From Gammaproteobacteria bacterium (GTDB lineage: Bacteria > Pseudomonadota > Gammaproteobacteria > SZUA-229): a stretch of DNA of 64,000 nucleotides. The translations under genes were made by a program, and so were the position numbers. Within the stretch, counting starts at the first letter, position 1; each line of letters begins with the position of its first letter. Under the pieces are notes generated by a model, which saw nothing but the letters and a program-made list of their open reading frames with translations, was not told where the DNA came from and searched no databases. The stretch spans positions 30,366 through 94,365 of the forward strand of contig JAOULX010000013.1 of the NCBI GenBank assembly GCA_029881795.1, in the 5' to 3' direction. Of this stretch, positions 44,265-52,785 are shown one piece after another.

Positions 44265-44402
44265 GCTACCGGGTTTGTTTATTTTATTGGTAATCTCAGT
44301 AAGGGCAAAGTTCAGTCGCCTGACTCAGAGTTGAAGCAGAGCCTGGCTGGCTTGCAGAAGCAAGGCGGCAAGGTGTTTGTTCGTCGCAATACGCCCAGCT
44401 AG
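44265..44402 (+). pseudogene. In-frame continuation after the BamC-like gene stop
   Basis: Directly after the TAA at 44262, the same frame stays open for 45 codons to a TAG at 44400, with a coding-like composition (it begins A-T-G-F-V-Y-F-I-G-N-L and ends V-R-R-N-T-P-S). It could be the rest of a gene split by a stop, or chance: an open run of 45 codons is not rare. I have no family match for it. Confidence 0.35.
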
Positions 44403-44416
44403 GTTGCTGCTGACAG

Positions 44417-45148
44417 TTAAATCTTGATGTAAGTCCAGCCTTTGTCCATCCGGTTGATAATCGTGTCCAGCGCAGGGCTGTCCTGTTTAACACCGTCAAT
44501 CATCTGTACGTTATAACCCTTCTTTTTCAGTCGCTGAATCGAGTTCTTGCAGGCGATAAACTGTAAATTATTGTATTTTGCCTGCAGTGCTTGAATCCGC
44601 TGCGTATAAGGGCTGGTATTTTTGCGCAACAAGTCAATCCCTTCAGAGTTTGCCACAACTTCTATGTTCAGTTTCTGCTGGCTGTGTTGTGCGTCAGTTA
44701 ATAGCCGTTCGGTGCGAGTTAATAAGAAGTTAAGTTTATCCAAATCGGACGAGGAAATGTGTAGCAAGACCTTGTTCTGCTGTTGTGTCAGTGGCTGAAC
44801 TTTTATGCCATATAGTGTCTTATCGGCAGCTGCGGTGAAGATGCCGGCGCCATCAGACTTATTGAGCGTGATGCCGAGCAAGACCCCGAGGCCCATGATA
44901 AAACTGGCCGCCACGGATAACTGCAGGTAGCGCCGTCTTGCAGACTTTGTGACAGTGGCAGGCTGGGCAGAGGCTAGGCTCTCAGGATAAGCGGCCTTGA
45001 TCGAGGTTTTTAAATCCAGTAAAGCCTGTGCCCGTTCCGCGATATCGGCATCTGATTTAATTTGTTCGGCAAGCGCCCTTTTTTCAGCGCATGCCAGTTC
45101 ATCGTCGACATAGGCGCCAAGAAGTTCATTTGAAACATCCTGTTTCAT
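44417..45148 (-). CDS. Anti-sigma factor with periplasmic DsrE-like domain
   Basis: The 243-residue product joins an anti-sigma N-terminus (about 1-55; L-L-G-A-Y-V-D-D-E-L), one membrane helix (about 74-95) and a periplasmic DsrE-like domain (about 122-243). That domain resembles the secreted protein at 45925: compare N-I-E-V-V-A-N-S-E-G with N-L-E-I-V-A-F-G-P-G, and A-C-K-N-S-I around Cys200 with A-C-K-N-T-I; both end in a K-G-[WY] element near the C-terminus. The ECF sigma gene starts upstream and the two overlap by 4 bases, as expected for a regulator pair. Confidence 0.85.
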   Translation of the reverse strand: MKQDVSNELLGAYVDDELACAEKRALAEQIKSDADIAERAQALLDLKTSIKAAYPESLASAQPATVTKSARRRYLQLSVAASFIMGLGVLLGITLNKSDGAGIFTAAADKTLYGIKVQPLTQQQNKVLLHISSSDLDKLNFLLTRTERLLTDAQHSQQKLNIEVVANSEGIDLLRKNTSPYTQRIQALQAKYNNLQFIACKNSIQRLKKKGYNVQMIDGVKQDSPALDTIINRMDKGWTYIKI

Positions 45149-45693
45149 TTGACGCTCCTTAAATATGAGATAGACATTGTTGTTTCCTGGTGTTCAATTT
45201 TCTGTAGTAATGCTTTTCTGGCTCTGTTGAGCCGGCTCATGACCGTACCAATCGGAACATCGAGCGCTTTGGCAACCTCTTGATAGGACATATCTTCAAG
45301 ATCCACCAGAGTTATAGTTTGTCGTTGGCTTAAAGGCAACTCAGCAATGGCCGAGCGCACCAGATCACAGGTCTGTTGGCGCTGTTTGTCGGATTCAGGG
45401 TCAGAGTCGGCAACAAAAACCAGTTCATCAATATCTAGGCATGGCCGGTTGCGCCTTAAATATTCACGCCATTGATTATTTAAAATAGTAAATAACCAGC
45501 TTTTTAATGCTTCCGGGTCTTTTAACTGCGCGATATTCTGTACCGCCTTGGTCAGTGCGTCCTGCACAATATCATCAGCCAGCATTTGATCGTTACACCA
45601 TGAAACCGCAACCCGATAGAGTTGAGGTCGCAAGGCTTCAATTTGGTGTAATTGCAATTTGTGTTTAAAAAATGATTTGATATTAACGGCCAT
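45145..45693 (-). CDS. ECF-family RNA polymerase sigma factor
   Basis: The 182-residue protein has region 2 (about 20-85; A-D-D-I-V-Q-D-A-L and S-W-L-F-T-I-L-N-N) and region 4 (about 110-165; L-P-L-S-Q-R-Q-T-I-T-L-V-D-L-E-D-M-S-Y-Q-E-V-A and I-G-T-V-M-S-R-L-N-R-A-R). The length fits extracytoplasmic-function sigma factors. Its stop overlaps the anti-sigma start by 4 bases. The gene probably controls itself and the divergent DsrE-porin genes through the matching promoters found in the spacer. Confidence 0.94.
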   Translation of the reverse strand: MAVNIKSFFKHKLQLHQIEALRPQLYRVAVSWCNDQMLADDIVQDALTKAVQNIAQLKDPEALKSWLFTILNNQWREYLRRNRPCLDIDELVFVADSDPESDKQRQQTCDLVRSAIAELPLSQRQTITLVDLEDMSYQEVAKALDVPIGTVMSRLNRARKALLQKIEHQETTMSISYLRSVK

Positions 45694-45712
45694 ATTAAAA
45701 AACTCTATTTTG

Positions 45713-45741
45713 ATAGATGATGCAGCACTTCAAAATATTCC
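45713..45741 (-). promoter_or_regulatory. Predicted ECF-type promoter of the sigma/anti-sigma operon
   Basis: Read on the minus strand, GGAATATT begins at 45741 and ATCTAT at 45718, so the second element starts 23 bases after the first. The elements resemble the sigma-E pattern GGAACTT / TCTGA. The leader to the start at 45693 would be short. The same arrangement with the same spacing occurs on the other strand at 45841. Confidence 0.65.
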
Positions 45742-45840
45742 CTATTTAACGAAATAGTTATCATACAGGATCATTATTGGCTTGGTAATCTGTAAAAAAA
45801 CATTAGAAATTCCTTATTTACGATTTAAAGGTTATTTTTT

Positions 45841-45869
45841 GGAATATTCCCGTCATCAGGCACATCTTA
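45841..45869 (+). promoter_or_regulatory. Predicted ECF-type promoter of the DsrE-porin genes
   Basis: GGAATATT starts at 45841 and ATCTTA at 45864, with exactly the same spacing as in the opposite promoter. The start codon of the DsrE gene lies at 45925, so the leader would be about 50 bases and includes a TCGGAGAT ribosome site. Confidence 0.65.
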
Positions 45870-45924
45870 ATAAACGCTAATTACTTTAATTACATAAAAA
45901 TAACGTAGTTCGGAGATCAAATTA

Positions 45925-46350
45925 ATGAAGAAAATCTTAGGAATCATCGCAGCAATGGGCATGCTGTTATCAGTATCTGCACAGGCAGGCGATTTTGCAG
46001 AGCAGAGCATTGTGCTGCAAATTAGTGATCCAAACCCATTCAAACAGACACTGGTGTTAAACGTCGCCAATAACATCATCAAGCATTATGGCCAGGACAA
46101 GGTTAATCTTGAGATTGTTGCTTTTGGTCCGGGTTTGCGTCTGTTGTTTGCAGAAAATGCCAACCAAGATCGTATCGCAGCACTGTCATCTACCGGCGTA
46201 AAATTCAGCGCCTGTAAAAACACAATTAACGCGATGGCTAAAAAACTGGGTCATCCACCGGCTTTAAATCCAAATGCGGTACCAGTATCAGCCGGCGTCG
46301 TGCGCATTGTTGATCTGATGAACAAAGGCTACAAACTGGTTAAGCCTTAA
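45925..46350 (+). CDS. Secreted DsrE-like protein
   Basis: The 141-residue product has a signal peptide (cleavage near A-Q-A-G, residue 22) and a DsrE/DsrF-like fold. The single conserved cysteine Cys97 lies in F-S-A-C-K-N-T-I. Family members in the cytoplasm move sulfur between proteins; secreted forms are less understood. The same domain forms the periplasmic end of the anti-sigma factor in the facing operon. It precedes the porin gene by 59 bases and is probably co-transcribed with it. Confidence 0.88.
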   Translation: MKKILGIIAAMGMLLSVSAQAGDFAEQSIVLQISDPNPFKQTLVLNVANNIIKHYGQDKVNLEIVAFGPGLRLLFAENANQDRIAALSSTGVKFSACKNTINAMAKKLGHPPALNPNAVPVSAGVVRIVDLMNKGYKLVKP

Positions 46351-46409
46351 TTAAACAGATAAATTAGTAGTATCTAATATACAAAAATAGAACCTTTTGG
46401 GGAAAAATT

Positions 46410-47723
46410 GTGATTAATAAAACTATTTTCAAAAAAACACTGGCAGCGGCAGCAATTGTTGCTGGTCTGTCAGCTATTCAAGTCGCTGAAGCGGCAAACT
46501 GGTTAATGCTGCAAGGCACAGAGCGTCCTGGCACAGCGGGTCGTGCAAAGGTATGGGGCTTTATTCAGGCACAATATCAGGCCGATGATAGCGAACCATT
46601 CACGCATCCAACTGATGGTGATTTATATATTCCGCCTAAGTTGATTGGTCCTAACTTGACTTCACAGCAACAATTTAATGTGAATCGTGCGCGTCTTGGT
46701 CTTCGCGGTACAGGTATGCCATTAGACTCATCGGTTAATTATTTTCTGTTAGCAGAGTTTGGTAATAATGGTATTACGGCTAATGATAATGATGCGGTTG
46801 TTTCTGATGCCAGCATTACTGTGAATACAGATGCTGTTCGGATTCGTACGGGTCTGTTTAAAACTCCTGGTCCTGAAGAAGCATTGCAGGCGATCCATGT
46901 TTTTGATTACGTAAACTTTACCTCGGTTACTAATCAATTAATGTTAGAGCGATTCCCGCAGTTGGGTGATGTAAATACAGCTCGTGCTGATTTGGCGCTG
47001 GATACTAATAAAGGAAGCATTAGTGCTTATTCGCGTCCGGTTGGTGCATTCCGCGATACCGGTGTGCAGTTTTTCCAGAGCTACAAAATGGGCGGATGGG
47101 ATCACTCCTATGCCGTTATGCTGGGTAATGGTAACGGTATGAACTTTGGTGATACCAATAATTCGAAAGATCTTTATTTATACTGGGCATCAGAAAAATC
47201 ATTCGGTGGCAAAGGTCCTCGTATGCAAGGTCTAAAAATCTTTGCCTGGAGTCAGTCTGGTAAACGTTATGATGCTTATGACATTACAACTACCGATGAG
47301 CAGGATAGAACGCGTTCTGGTTTTGGTGTTAAATATCTGAAAATGCCATTCCGTGTAACGTTTGAGACCATGTCAGGTAACGGTATGATCTTCCAGGGGC
47401 AGCACCGACCACAAGATGCAATTAATGATTTGGAAGCGTCTGGTAATTATTTAGACTTTGGTTACTACATTCCTAATTCAAAATGGGAAGTTGATCTGAG
47501 AGTTGATACCTATACTCGTGGTGAAAATCACGGTACTTCGGCTGCTGGTGATGAATCAACCTTTGATACCAATACCGTGGCGGCTCAATACCACATCAAT
47601 AAAAAATCTCGTTTAACGATGTCTTATGACATGCGTACTTTTGCATCTGATACTGCGGCTGTTAATACACAGTTGAAAGGTGTTGCTAACCGTCTGGCTC
47701 TGCAGTTAACGCATATCTTCTAA
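46410..47723 (+). CDS. Outer-membrane porin
   Basis: The 437-residue product has a signal peptide (cleavage near V-A-E-A-A, residue 29) and a beta-barrel pattern of alternating residues, ending with the terminal phenylalanine (L-T-H-I-F) used for outer-membrane insertion. It resembles OprP/OprO-type porins by the F-N-V-N-R-A-R-L-G-L-R-G segment and the I-R-T-G-L-F-K-T-P-G region. The solute is unknown. The start is a GTG preceded by TTTTGGGGA. The gene lies downstream of the DsrE gene and probably belongs to the ECF regulon. Confidence 0.88.
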   Translation: MINKTIFKKTLAAAAIVAGLSAIQVAEAANWLMLQGTERPGTAGRAKVWGFIQAQYQADDSEPFTHPTDGDLYIPPKLIGPNLTSQQQFNVNRARLGLRGTGMPLDSSVNYFLLAEFGNNGITANDNDAVVSDASITVNTDAVRIRTGLFKTPGPEEALQAIHVFDYVNFTSVTNQLMLERFPQLGDVNTARADLALDTNKGSISAYSRPVGAFRDTGVQFFQSYKMGGWDHSYAVMLGNGNGMNFGDTNNSKDLYLYWASEKSFGGKGPRMQGLKIFAWSQSGKRYDAYDITTTDEQDRTRSGFGVKYLKMPFRVTFETMSGNGMIFQGQHRPQDAINDLEASGNYLDFGYYIPNSKWEVDLRVDTYTRGENHGTSAAGDESTFDTNTVAAQYHINKKSRLTMSYDMRTFASDTAAVNTQLKGVANRLALQLTHIF

Positions 47724-47817
47724 GCGATTAGAACTGCCGAAAGTGGTGGCCAGGGAAGGTCAAAAATAATAAAGCCCGTTGACTGGCAATAGCGGTAGAT
47801 TGGGCTATATAACAGAT

Positions 47818-47833
47818 GCATCCTGCGGGATGC
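47818..47833. repeat. Hairpin in the porin 3' region
   Basis: GCATCC-TGCG-GGATGC forms a 6-bp stem. Confidence 0.6.
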
Positions 47834-47849
47834 GTGGTCAAATAAACTG

Positions 47850-47873
47850 GACTATTTGATTCATCAAATAGTC
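47850..47873. repeat. Perfect 11-bp inverted repeat
   Basis: GACTATTTGAT and ATCAAATAGTC are separated by only TC. It lies between the porin stop and the terminator. Confidence 0.75.
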
Positions 47874-47895
47874 ATTTTAGACTCTAGCAGTCTAT

Positions 47896-47930
47896 AAGCC
47901 CCGTTCTGGATGCCAGTGAGGGGCTTTTTT
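47896..47930 (+). terminator. Intrinsic terminator after the porin gene
   Basis: AAGCCCC and GGGGCTT pair around a 17-base loop and are followed by a T run. It is 172 bases after the porin stop. Confidence 0.75.
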
Positions 47931-47942
47931 ATGTTCAAAATT

Positions 47943-47983
47943 TAAGTCGTAAGTCGTAAGTCGTAAGTCGTAAGTCGTTAGTC
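47943..47983. repeat. Tandem heptamer array (TAAGTCG, five perfect copies)
   Basis: Five perfect copies of TAAGTCG are followed by one imperfect copy (TTAGTC). Spacers are absent, so it is a simple repeat and not CRISPR. Confidence 0.9.
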
Positions 47984-48006
47984 AAAAGGCTTAAAAGAAT
48001 ATGATT

Positions 48007-48115
48007 GTTACCGCGAATGAACGCTAATTGACGCAATTAAAAGCTAAGCATAAATAATGTGTAGGAATAGATGAGGTTTGGTAAATCGCGTTTATTGGCG
48101 TTCATTCGCGGTAAC
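48007..48115. repeat. Inverted repeat with 28-base arms
   Basis: Arm 48007-48034 (starting GTTACCGCGAATGAACGC) and the complement of 48088-48115 agree in 25 of 28 positions. The loop is about 53 bases. No gene lies inside, so it may be a small non-autonomous element or a repeated intergenic palindrome. Confidence 0.75.
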
Positions 48116-48335
48116 ATATAAGCTTTCACACTGTATGGTTGTTAAATCTACTAGGCTTGTGTGGTGCATGGAATGACCCTGCGGGTAGGTAATTACAGAT
48201 TATGGGTATCTGTAGGGTGCACTCTGTGCACCAAAGAAAAATAAGCGGAGTATTAAGTCAGCCCTTTAGTGAGTCAGTATTTAGTTAATCAGGGTCTCAA
48301 GACTTTCGACTTAAGACTCCCTACTAAAGACTGTC

Positions 48336-49133
48336 TTAAGCTTCTTTATCGTGCTCTATCAGGGCATACGCTGAATGGTTATGAATCGATTCAAAGTTTT
48401 CAGATTCAAGTATGTAGGAGGTGATGCGGTCATCTTCGTTTAAAGAGGCGGCGATATCTCGCACCATGTCTTCAACGAACTTAGGATTGTCGTAGGCGCG
48501 TTCGGTAACAATTTTTTCATCGGGGCGTTTTAACAAACCATAGAGTTCGCAAGAGGCTTGCTTTTCAACGATGTCGATAATGTCTTCAATCCAGACAAAA
48601 CCATTGGTGCGAACATTAACAGTGACGTGTGAGCGTTGATTGTGAGCGCCGTAGTCAGAGATTTTTTTAGAACATGGGCATAAACTGGTGACAGGAACCA
48701 CAACTTTGACATGAATGTTATTGACGCCTTTTTTACGTTTGCCGATAAAACTGACTTCATAGTCAAGCAGGCTTTGCACGCCGGAAGCCGGCGCTGTTTT
48801 GTTAACAAAATACGGGAACGTCATTTCGATATGCGCTTCTTCGGCATCCAGTCGTTCGGTGGTTTCTGCCAGCATTTCATTAAACGACTGCACGGTAATT
48901 TCACGTTCGTGACTGTTGAGAATTTCGACAAAACGCGACATGTGTGTGCCTTTGAAATTGTGTGGCAAATTCACGGTCATGTTGAAATTGGCAATCGTAT
49001 GCTGGATCTGTCCTGAGCGGTCTTTTACCTGAGCAGGGTGACGGATATCTTTGATGCCGACTTTGTTGATAGCGATTTTACGTTTATCAGCAGAATTTTG
49101 TACGTCAGGAATGTCTTTGCTTACTGTGCTCAT
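48336..49133 (-). CDS. folE2: GTP cyclohydrolase IB (FolE2)
   Basis: FolE2 converts GTP to dihydroneopterin triphosphate for folate and queuosine, and unlike FolE it does not depend on zinc. The 265-residue protein contains the family pattern: [11 protein letters not shown] near 46, H-M-S-R-F near 65, and the catalytic V-T-S-L-C-P-C-S-K segment near 148. Length is normal. It starts 6 bases after queD ends, so the two make one transcript, consistent with a shared pterin pathway. Confidence 0.94.
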   Translation of the reverse strand: MSTVSKDIPDVQNSADKRKIAINKVGIKDIRHPAQVKDRSGQIQHTIANFNMTVNLPHNFKGTHMSRFVEILNSHEREITVQSFNEMLAETTERLDAEEAHIEMTFPYFVNKTAPASGVQSLLDYEVSFIGKRKKGVNNIHVKVVVPVTSLCPCSKKISDYGAHNQRSHVTVNVRTNGFVWIEDIIDIVEKQASCELYGLLKRPDEKIVTERAYDNPKFVEDMVRDIAASLNEDDRITSYILESENFESIHNHSAYALIEHDKEA

Positions 49134-49139
49134 GTGATT

Positions 49140-49520
49140 TTACTCTTCGCTATAGCGTACGCAGGCACGTTCGGTTTCCCACAACGTAACGGTACTGACA
49201 GTGATGCTGTCACTGTTTAATTGTTTGGAAATTTCCCGGTACAAATAAGCAGCAATATTTTCAGCTGTTGGGTTAATTTCAGTAAAAGGTTCCAGTTCAT
49301 TCAGATAACGGTGGTCAAGCCGGTCGCCTACTTCACGGGCGATGCGTTTCATCTCTTTGAAATCCACGCCCATACCGACCTCATCCAGTTTGGTCGCAAT
49401 TGCTTCCAGCTCAACCTTCCAGTTATGCCCGTGCATACGGCTGCAGGCACCTGGGTAGTCTCGCAAGGTGTGAGCCGAAGCAAATTCAGTAATCACTTTT
49501 AAAGTATAACGTGCGCTCAT
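49140..49520 (-). CDS. queD: 6-carboxy-tetrahydropterin synthase
   Basis: QueD acts after the GTP cyclohydrolase in queuosine synthesis. The zinc and active-site residues are visible: H in F-A-S-A-H-T-L near residue 18, and the C-S-R-M-H-G-H-N-W motif (C-x3-H-G-H) near 26-34. The length of 126 is normal. The Cys before H-G-H favours QueD over folate-type PTPS-III, which has Glu there. It is the first gene of the queD-folE2 pair. Confidence 0.92.
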   Translation of the reverse strand: MSARYTLKVITEFASAHTLRDYPGACSRMHGHNWKVELEAIATKLDEVGMGVDFKEMKRIAREVGDRLDHRYLNELEPFTEINPTAENIAAYLYREISKQLNSDSITVSTVTLWETERACVRYSEE

Positions 49521-49633
49521 TGATGATTAATACCTGAGTAAAACAGTAGGATAATACTTGATTCTGCCGGTCTTTGCTACATTACAGCAGAAGATAGTCG
49601 GATCGGCTTCAAGTTTGAGGCGCAGATTTTACA

Positions 49634-51499
49634 CTATAGCTTGGCAGAGTGCGATTCTATGGCGCGAATTATGCCGTCTTTATCGAGACCGCAGTCAGCC
49701 AGCAGAGTTGCTGTATCGCCATGGTCAATAAAGCGGTCCGGCAGTCCCAGGTTAAGAACAGCGGTCTTCAGCGCTTGTGCGGCCAGGTATTCATTAACCG
49801 CAGAACCTGCACCACCCATCAAGGCATTTTCCTCAAGCGTGACTAATAAGCTATGGGTATCCGCCAGTTGTTTGATCATGGCTTCATCAAGCGGTTTAAC
49901 AAAGCGCATATCAATGACACTGGCATTGAGTGCTTCGGCTGCTTCCAGTGCCGGTTTCAACATGCTGCCAAAGGCAAGTAGAGCGATGTTCTGGCCTTGT
50001 TTGAGCTGTTTTGCCTTGCCGGTCTCGAGCAGTTGCATTGCCTTACTGACATTTGCGCCGGTACCTGAACCACGCGGGTAACGCACGGCAGCAGGGCCGT
50101 TGTGCTGATAACCGGTAAATAGCATCTGTCGGCACTGCTCTTCATCACTCGGCGTCATAATCAGCATATTGGGGATGCAGCGCATGAAACTTAAATCAAA
50201 ACTGCCAGCGTGGGTTGCACCATCGGCTCCGACCAGACCGCCGCGATCTATCGCAAACAGCACATCGAGATTTTGAATTGCCACGTCGTGGATTAACTGG
50301 TCATAGCCGCGTTGTAAAAATGAAGAATAGATCGCAACCACTGGTTTCATGCCTTCGCAGGCCAGACCCGCTGCCAGTGTTACCGCGTGTTGTTCGGCAA
50401 TGCCGACATCGATATAACGCCCGGGGTGTTGTTTTGAGAACTCGACTAGACCCGAGCCTTCACGCATCGCCGGGGTGATGCCGACCAGTTTGTCATCGGC
50501 TGCGGCCATGTCACAGAGCCAGTCGCTAAAGATATCGGTATAGGTTTTTGTTGATGATGAGCTGAGTTTAGAGCCGGTTGCCGGATCAAACGCGCTGATG
50601 CCATGAAATTTACTGGGATCCTGTTCGGCCGGCGCAAAGCCTTTACCTTTCTGTGTGACCACGTGTAGTAGTTTCGGGCCGTCGATTTTTTTAAGGTTAC
50701 TGAACATGGTAATCAGGGTGGGAATATCGTGGCCATCGATCGGGCCAAAATATTGAAACCCCAGCTCCTCAAACAAGGTACCGGGTACCACCATGCCTTT
50801 CATGTGTTCTTCAGCGCGCTTGGCAAACTCCCAGACCGGTGGCATAACCTGCATGACTTTTTTGCTGCCTTCACGCATATTGGAATAAAACTTACCCGAG
50901 AGCAGTTTGGCCAGGTGTTTAGAGAGGCCGCCGACATTGGGTGAAATCGACATTTCATTGTCGTTTAAAATCACCAGCATATCGGCTTTGCTGTCACCGG
51001 CATGATTAAGTGCTTCAAAGGCCATGCCGGCTGTCATCGCGCCATCACCGATAACAGCCACGGTTTTACGCTTTTCACCTTTCAATGCGCTGGCGATACT
51101 CATGCCGGCTGCGGCGCTGATTGAGGTGCTGGAATGACCCACACCAAAACAGTCATACGGGCTTTCGGTGCGTTTTGGAAAGCCAGACAGACCTTTGTAC
51201 TGGCGCATGGTTGCCATGGCTTCGCGCCGCCCGGTGAGCATTTTGTGTGGATATGTCTGGTGACCAACATCCCAGATTAGCCGGTCATGTGGGGTGTTAT
51301 AGACATAGTGCAGCGCGACTGTTAATTCAACCGTGCCCAGTCCTGCAGACAAATGACCGCCGGTATTGGCCACGCTGTGCAGTAAATAACCGCGCAGCTG
51401 ATCTGCTAGTTCGGGTAACTGCTTTTCATTTAACTGACGCAGCTCGCTCGGGTCGTTAATGGTTTTTAGTAAGGTGTATTTGTCTGATGACTCAGGCAT
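49634..51499 (-). CDS. dxs: 1-deoxy-D-xylulose-5-phosphate synthase
   Basis: Dxs makes DXP from pyruvate and glyceraldehyde 3-phosphate, the first step of the MEP isoprenoid route. The thiamine motif [15 protein letters not shown] is at about 152-166, H-x-x-x-Y-P-H-K early, and the transketolase central block [11 protein letters not shown] near 365. The length of 621 is normal. It starts 2 bases after ispA ends, giving the classical xseB-ispA-dxs operon. Confidence 0.97.
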   Translation of the reverse strand: MPESSDKYTLLKTINDPSELRQLNEKQLPELADQLRGYLLHSVANTGGHLSAGLGTVELTVALHYVYNTPHDRLIWDVGHQTYPHKMLTGRREAMATMRQYKGLSGFPKRTESPYDCFGVGHSSTSISAAAGMSIASALKGEKRKTVAVIGDGAMTAGMAFEALNHAGDSKADMLVILNDNEMSISPNVGGLSKHLAKLLSGKFYSNMREGSKKVMQVMPPVWEFAKRAEEHMKGMVVPGTLFEELGFQYFGPIDGHDIPTLITMFSNLKKIDGPKLLHVVTQKGKGFAPAEQDPSKFHGISAFDPATGSKLSSSSTKTYTDIFSDWLCDMAAADDKLVGITPAMREGSGLVEFSKQHPGRYIDVGIAEQHAVTLAAGLACEGMKPVVAIYSSFLQRGYDQLIHDVAIQNLDVLFAIDRGGLVGADGATHAGSFDLSFMRCIPNMLIMTPSDEEQCRQMLFTGYQHNGPAAVRYPRGSGTGANVSKAMQLLETGKAKQLKQGQNIALLAFGSMLKPALEAAEALNASVIDMRFVKPLDEAMIKQLADTHSLLVTLEENALMGGAGSAVNEYLAAQALKTAVLNLGLPDRFIDHGDTATLLADCGLDKDGIIRAIESHSAKL

Positions 51500-51501
51500 G
51501 T

Positions 51502-52422
51502 TTAATTCCTGCGCTCAACAATGTAAGCAGAAAGCTGGCGTAATGTATCGGCCCGCTGATCAAAGTCCTGCAGGCTATCGAGTGCCTGTTGGTGCAGTTC
51601 TAAGGCATATTTTTGTGACGCTTCAAGCCCCATCAGTTCAGGAAACGTGGGCTTGTTGCGGGCGATGTCTGAGCCCTGTGGTTTACCCAGAGTATCGGTG
51701 TCACTGATCACATCTAAAATATCATCCTGCACCTGAAAGGCCAGCCCGACGTATTGCGAGTATTGATCCAGGCTGGATAATATCTGCTGATCACATTCGT
51801 TGCTGTTAATAGCCCCCATCCGCACGCTGGCACGAATCAAAGCGCCAGTTTTAAGCCGGTGCATCTCTTCCAGCTCGGTTAGCGTAAGCGACTTGCCAAC
51901 CGCAGCCAGATCAACCGCCTGACCACCGGCCATGCCGAGTGAACCACTGGCAACCGTCAGCTCTTGAATCAGCCTGATACGGGTGCTGGCATCAGCCTGC
52001 ATCGCCTTATCATTACAGATTATTTCAAATGCCAGCGCCTGCAGAGCGTCACCTGCGAGAATCGCGGTCGCTTCATCATAGGCCTTATGGCAGGTCGGTC
52101 GTCCGCGGCGTAAATCATCATCATCCATCGCCGGTAAATCATCATGGATTAACGAATAGGCATGAATGATTTCAAGCGCAGAGGCAATACCGTCGAGTTG
52201 CTGGGCGGCAATGCCGACAGTATGACCGGCGGCATAGACTAAGATCGGCCGTACGCGTTTGCCACCACCGCCAATCACCGCATAGCGCATTGCGGCATGG
52301 AGATGAGTTGGTGTTGAATTTTCTTTTGGCAGCCAGTGAGCAAGCGCCAGATCAACTCGCTGGCGGTATTCATTGGCTTTGGTTTTAAACGGGCTGTTAG
52401 CCGTGGTGTTGCTGACAGGCAT
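51502..52422 (-). CDS. ispA: Farnesyl diphosphate synthase / geranyltranstransferase
   Basis: IspA builds farnesyl diphosphate. The first aspartate-rich motif [14 protein letters not shown] is near residue 90 and the second D-D-I-L-D near 230; G-K-R-V-R-P lies before them. I use the ATG at 52422; a TTG 7 codons upstream (52443) would overlap xseB by 14 bases. Length is 306. It is translationally close to xseB (7-base gap). Confidence 0.95.
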   Translation of the reverse strand: MPVSNTTANSPFKTKANEYRQRVDLALAHWLPKENSTPTHLHAAMRYAVIGGGGKRVRPILVYAAGHTVGIAAQQLDGIASALEIIHAYSLIHDDLPAMDDDDLRRGRPTCHKAYDEATAILAGDALQALAFEIICNDKAMQADASTRIRLIQELTVASGSLGMAGGQAVDLAAVGKSLTLTELEEMHRLKTGALIRASVRMGAINSNECDQQILSSLDQYSQYVGLAFQVQDDILDVISDTDTLGKPQGSDIARNKPTFPELMGLEASQKYALELHQQALDSLQDFDQRADTLRQLSAYIVERRN

Positions 52423-52429
52423 CGATTTG

Positions 52430-52660
52430 TTATTCGCTATCAAAGTCTTTGGTTAGTAATTCGCCGTTTTTTTCGATCAGCTGTTCGACCTTTTGTTCGG
52501 CTTTTTGTAATGACAGTTGGCAGCTGGCAGCCAGCGCGATGCCCTGTTCAAACTGTTTTAACGACTCTTCCAGACTCAATTCTCCCTGTTCCATTGATTC
52601 TACTAACTGTTCCAGGTCGGATAATGCCTGTTCAAAATTGGGTGCTGCTTTGCGAGCCAC
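52430..52660 (-). CDS. xseB: Exodeoxyribonuclease VII small subunit
   Basis: XseB is the small subunit of exonuclease VII, which degrades single-stranded DNA. The family pattern [26 protein letters not shown] occupies residues 8-33, followed by the helix with F-E-Q-G-I. The length of 76 is normal. The large subunit gene xseA is not in this window, as is usual. Confidence 0.96.
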   Translation of the reverse strand: MARKAAPNFEQALSDLEQLVESMEQGELSLEESLKQFEQGIALAASCQLSLQKAEQKVEQLIEKNGELLTKDFDSE

Positions 52661-52785
52661 AGTGCTACTCCGTTAATCTTCGATCAAATGCTGCGGCATT
52701 TTAACACAGCCTGACCTGTGCGGCTCTATGTAATCGCAGTCGATTTGCACCTAAGCCGGTGGCCTATGCTGCGACGGCGAGCCGC

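Larger units (their letters stand above)
47724..48335. other. Repeat-rich intergenic region after the porin gene
   Basis: No gene is supported in these 612 bases. The region holds a hairpin (47818-47833), an 11-bp inverted repeat (47850-47873), a terminator (47896-47930), a tandem heptamer array (47943-47983), an inverted repeat of 28-base arms (48007-48115) and a further hairpin GGTGCAC-TCT-GTGCACC (48216-48232). Confidence 0.7.

Noticed and set aside
47943..47983. Possible CRISPR-like array made of TAAGTCG units
   Set aside because: Units are 7 bases with no spacers and no cas genes are nearby, so it is a simple tandem repeat.
48711..49016. Rightward open frame opposite folE2
   Set aside because: It mirrors folE2 codons and has no ribosome site or homology pattern.
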